Notes under the pieces: model-generated
Told to the model about the DNA's origin: nothing
What the model saw: the letters and a program-made list of their open reading frames with translations, nothing else
Databases searched by the model: none
Position numbers and translations under genes: made by a program
Part shown: positions 4,975-5,425 of the stretch, piece by piece
Numbering within the stretch: position 1 is the first letter of the stretch
How the letters are laid out: every line of letters begins with the position of its first letter
DNA from: an uncultured Bacilli bacterium
GTDB taxonomy: Bacteria; Bacillota_I; Bacilli_A; RF39; UBA660
Reading direction: 5' to 3'
DNA length: 5,425 bases
NCBI GenBank assembly: GCA_934095805.1
Contig: CAKOKV010000074.1
Coordinates: 1-5,425, forward strand

Positions 4975-5069
4975 ATAAGGAGCCTCCACGTGTTGAATAG
5001 CTACATCAATATATAAAGATATTAAGGACATCACGTTGTAAAATACCCCCTACAAGATTTATTAATATA

Positions 5070-5080
5070 GGAGCCATTAA
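5070..5080. repeat. 11-bp inverted repeat, left copy
   Basis: GGAGCCATTAA here is the exact reverse complement of TTAATGGCTCC at 5344-5354, 263 bases away. With four G/C of six in its GGAGCC part, it is unlike the surrounding AT-rich sequence. Confidence 0.6.
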
Positions 5081-5085
5081 ATACT

Positions 5086-5134
5086 AAAAAATACCTACTA
5101 ATTGCTTGTTATACAACTAAGGTTTGTAGGTATT
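5086..5134 (-). terminator. Terminator-like hairpin on the minus strand
   Basis: AATACCTAC (5090-5098) pairs perfectly with GTAGGTATT (5126-5134) over 9 bp. The loop carries an inner hairpin, TTGT/ACAA at 5107-5116. On the minus strand the stem runs into six U (5091-5086). This implies a leftward transcript arriving from the right. A possible start is minus-strand TTGCCA-17-TATCAA (plus 5241-5213), which is only a moderate promoter. Confidence 0.5.
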
Positions 5135-5139
5135 ATAAG

Positions 5140-5177
5140 GGTTAGACTAGCCATTTGTTACCTATATGTTACATATA
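5140..5177. repeat. Cluster of palindromes and an 11-bp-spaced direct repeat
   Basis: GGTTAGACTAGCC (5140-5152) is a near-perfect 13-bp palindrome. TATATGT-T-ACATATA (5163-5177) is a perfect 15-bp palindrome with one central base. Overlapping it, TGTTAC occurs at 5156-5161 and 5167-5172, exactly 11 bases apart and each followed after one base by TATA. That spacing is about one helical turn, as in sites for DNA-binding proteins. Confidence 0.55.
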
Positions 5178-5247
5178 AGCCCATTTTGAGGGTATTAAAG
5201 GCACTTTTTAGATTGATACTATAATTGTATTTTAGTGGCAAAAAGTA

Positions 5248-5277
5248 TTACTATAGAGGGTGTAGATATGCTATAAT
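5248..5277 (+). promoter_or_regulatory. Extended -10 promoter leading into the switch-like segment
   Basis: TGC-TATAAT (5269-5277) is a consensus extended -10. The upstream TTACTA (5248-5253, 18-base spacer) matches the -35 at only 3 of 6, which extended -10 promoters tolerate. The predicted start is about 5284, a few bases before the pairing segments at 5297-5425. Confidence 0.5.
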
Positions 5278-5296
5278 AATGTCATATTAGTTGTGG

Positions 5297-5425
5297 TTTA
5301 CTAGGACTACTTTTATTTAGGTTAAGACTTTGAGTTTTACCTATTAATGGCTCCATTTAGAGTATAAAACAAACTTTTATGTTTGTATAACATATAAAAG
5401 CCTAGTAAAGCATTGTATTTACTGG
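5297..5425 (+). promoter_or_regulatory. Candidate two-state RNA leader (attenuator-like)
   Basis: Segment B, CCTAGTAAA (5401-5409), has two possible partners: the exact complement TTTACTAGG (5297-5305) upstream, or TTTACT-GG (5418-5425) downstream, with one bulged base. Next to it, ATAAAAG (5394-5400) can pair with CTTTTAT at 5310-5316 or with a second CTTTTAT at 5374-5380. The upstream pairings fit one long stem. The downstream and local pairings fit two hairpins. The two sets exclude each other, as in attenuators and riboswitches. An ACAAAC/GTTTGT hairpin (5369-5374/5381-5386) also competes. No known riboswitch or T-box signature is recognised, and the window ends before any terminator or gene. 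Confidence 0.4.
5344..5354. repeat. 11-bp inverted repeat, right copy
   Basis: TTAATGGCTCC is the exact reverse complement of 5070-5080. It falls inside the large loop of the 5297-5409 stem. Confidence 0.6.

Larger units (their letters stand above)
4975..5425. other. Structured non-coding region, 451 bases
   Basis: No reading frame with a ribosome site and sensible length was found on either strand. The region holds many inverted repeats, described separately. It also has recurring AATACC/GGTATT motifs in both orientations (plus-strand GGTATT at 5129 and 5191, AATACC at 5042 and 5090), and GGAGCC at 4979 and 5070 and, on the minus strand, at 5354. No tRNA T-loop, tmRNA or RNase P signature was recognised. 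It may contain one or more non-coding RNAs, a long leader of a gene beyond the window, or protein-binding sites of a mobile element end. Confidence 0.5.

Noticed and set aside
4977..5016. AAGGAG followed after 7 bases by a GTG frame of eight codons
   Set aside because: The frame is tiny, the ribosome site would pair with the adjacent CTCC, and it lies just after a terminator; no evidence of a leader peptide.
5220..5225. TATAAT as a plus-strand -10 box
   Set aside because: No -35 within 16-18 bases and no TGn extension; chance match in AT-rich DNA.
5102..5228. Open frame of about 40 codons from TTG
   Set aside because: No ribosome site or ATG, and it runs through strong palindromes; hydrophobic and basic composition is expected by chance.

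Overview
The window is very AT-rich. Stops are almost all TAA, Shine-Dalgarno sequences are strong (AGGAGG type), AGA/ATA/TTA codons are frequent, and TGG encodes Trp with no in-frame TGA. This suggests a low-GC Firmicutes or related gut bacterium using the standard bacterial code. A tyrosine recombinase, two XRE-type regulators and accessory genes of unknown function point to an integrated mobile element or its edge. No attachment site or tRNA could be identified.

Left part (1-1968): an atypical helix-turn-helix protein (14-751) is followed by a tyrosine integrase (884-1909). The gap of about 130 bases between them is the best candidate for something undescribed. Read on the minus strand it holds, in order, a near-consensus sigma-A promoter (863-835), a hairpin, and a GC-containing terminator hairpin followed by a T-run (785-745). 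That is the layout of a roughly 80-nt small RNA lying antisense to the leader of the integrase gene. The integrase ends at its own terminator and converges on a short XRE regulator.

Middle part (1943-4974): the 82-aa XRE regulator (minus strand) is divergent from a four-gene plus-strand operon. The operon has a clear extended -10 promoter (2264-2292) overlapped by an imperfect dyad that could be the regulator's operator. Its genes are a 59-aa protein (2312-2491) whose stop overlaps the next start, then three membrane proteins (2491-3306, 3318-4328, 4344-4835). All three have the same plan: N-terminal C-x2-C-x10-C-x2-C zinc ribbon(s) in the cytoplasm, one transmembrane helix, and a different outer domain (a Cys-pair repeat region, an alpha-helical plus beta-rich region, and a small beta-rich domain). 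I infer a regulated envelope module whose members share an intracellular zinc-ribbon part and differ outside. Its function is unknown.

Right part (4836-5425): about 590 bases without a convincing gene but rich in structure. It has a possible short RNA ending in a plus-strand terminator (4938-4974), a minus-strand terminator-like hairpin (5086-5134), palindromes around 5140-5177, a distant 11-bp inverted repeat, and an extended -10 promoter (5269-5277). That promoter leads into a segment (5297-5425) with two mutually exclusive pairing schemes, resembling an attenuator or switch leader. The window ends before any downstream gene is seen.
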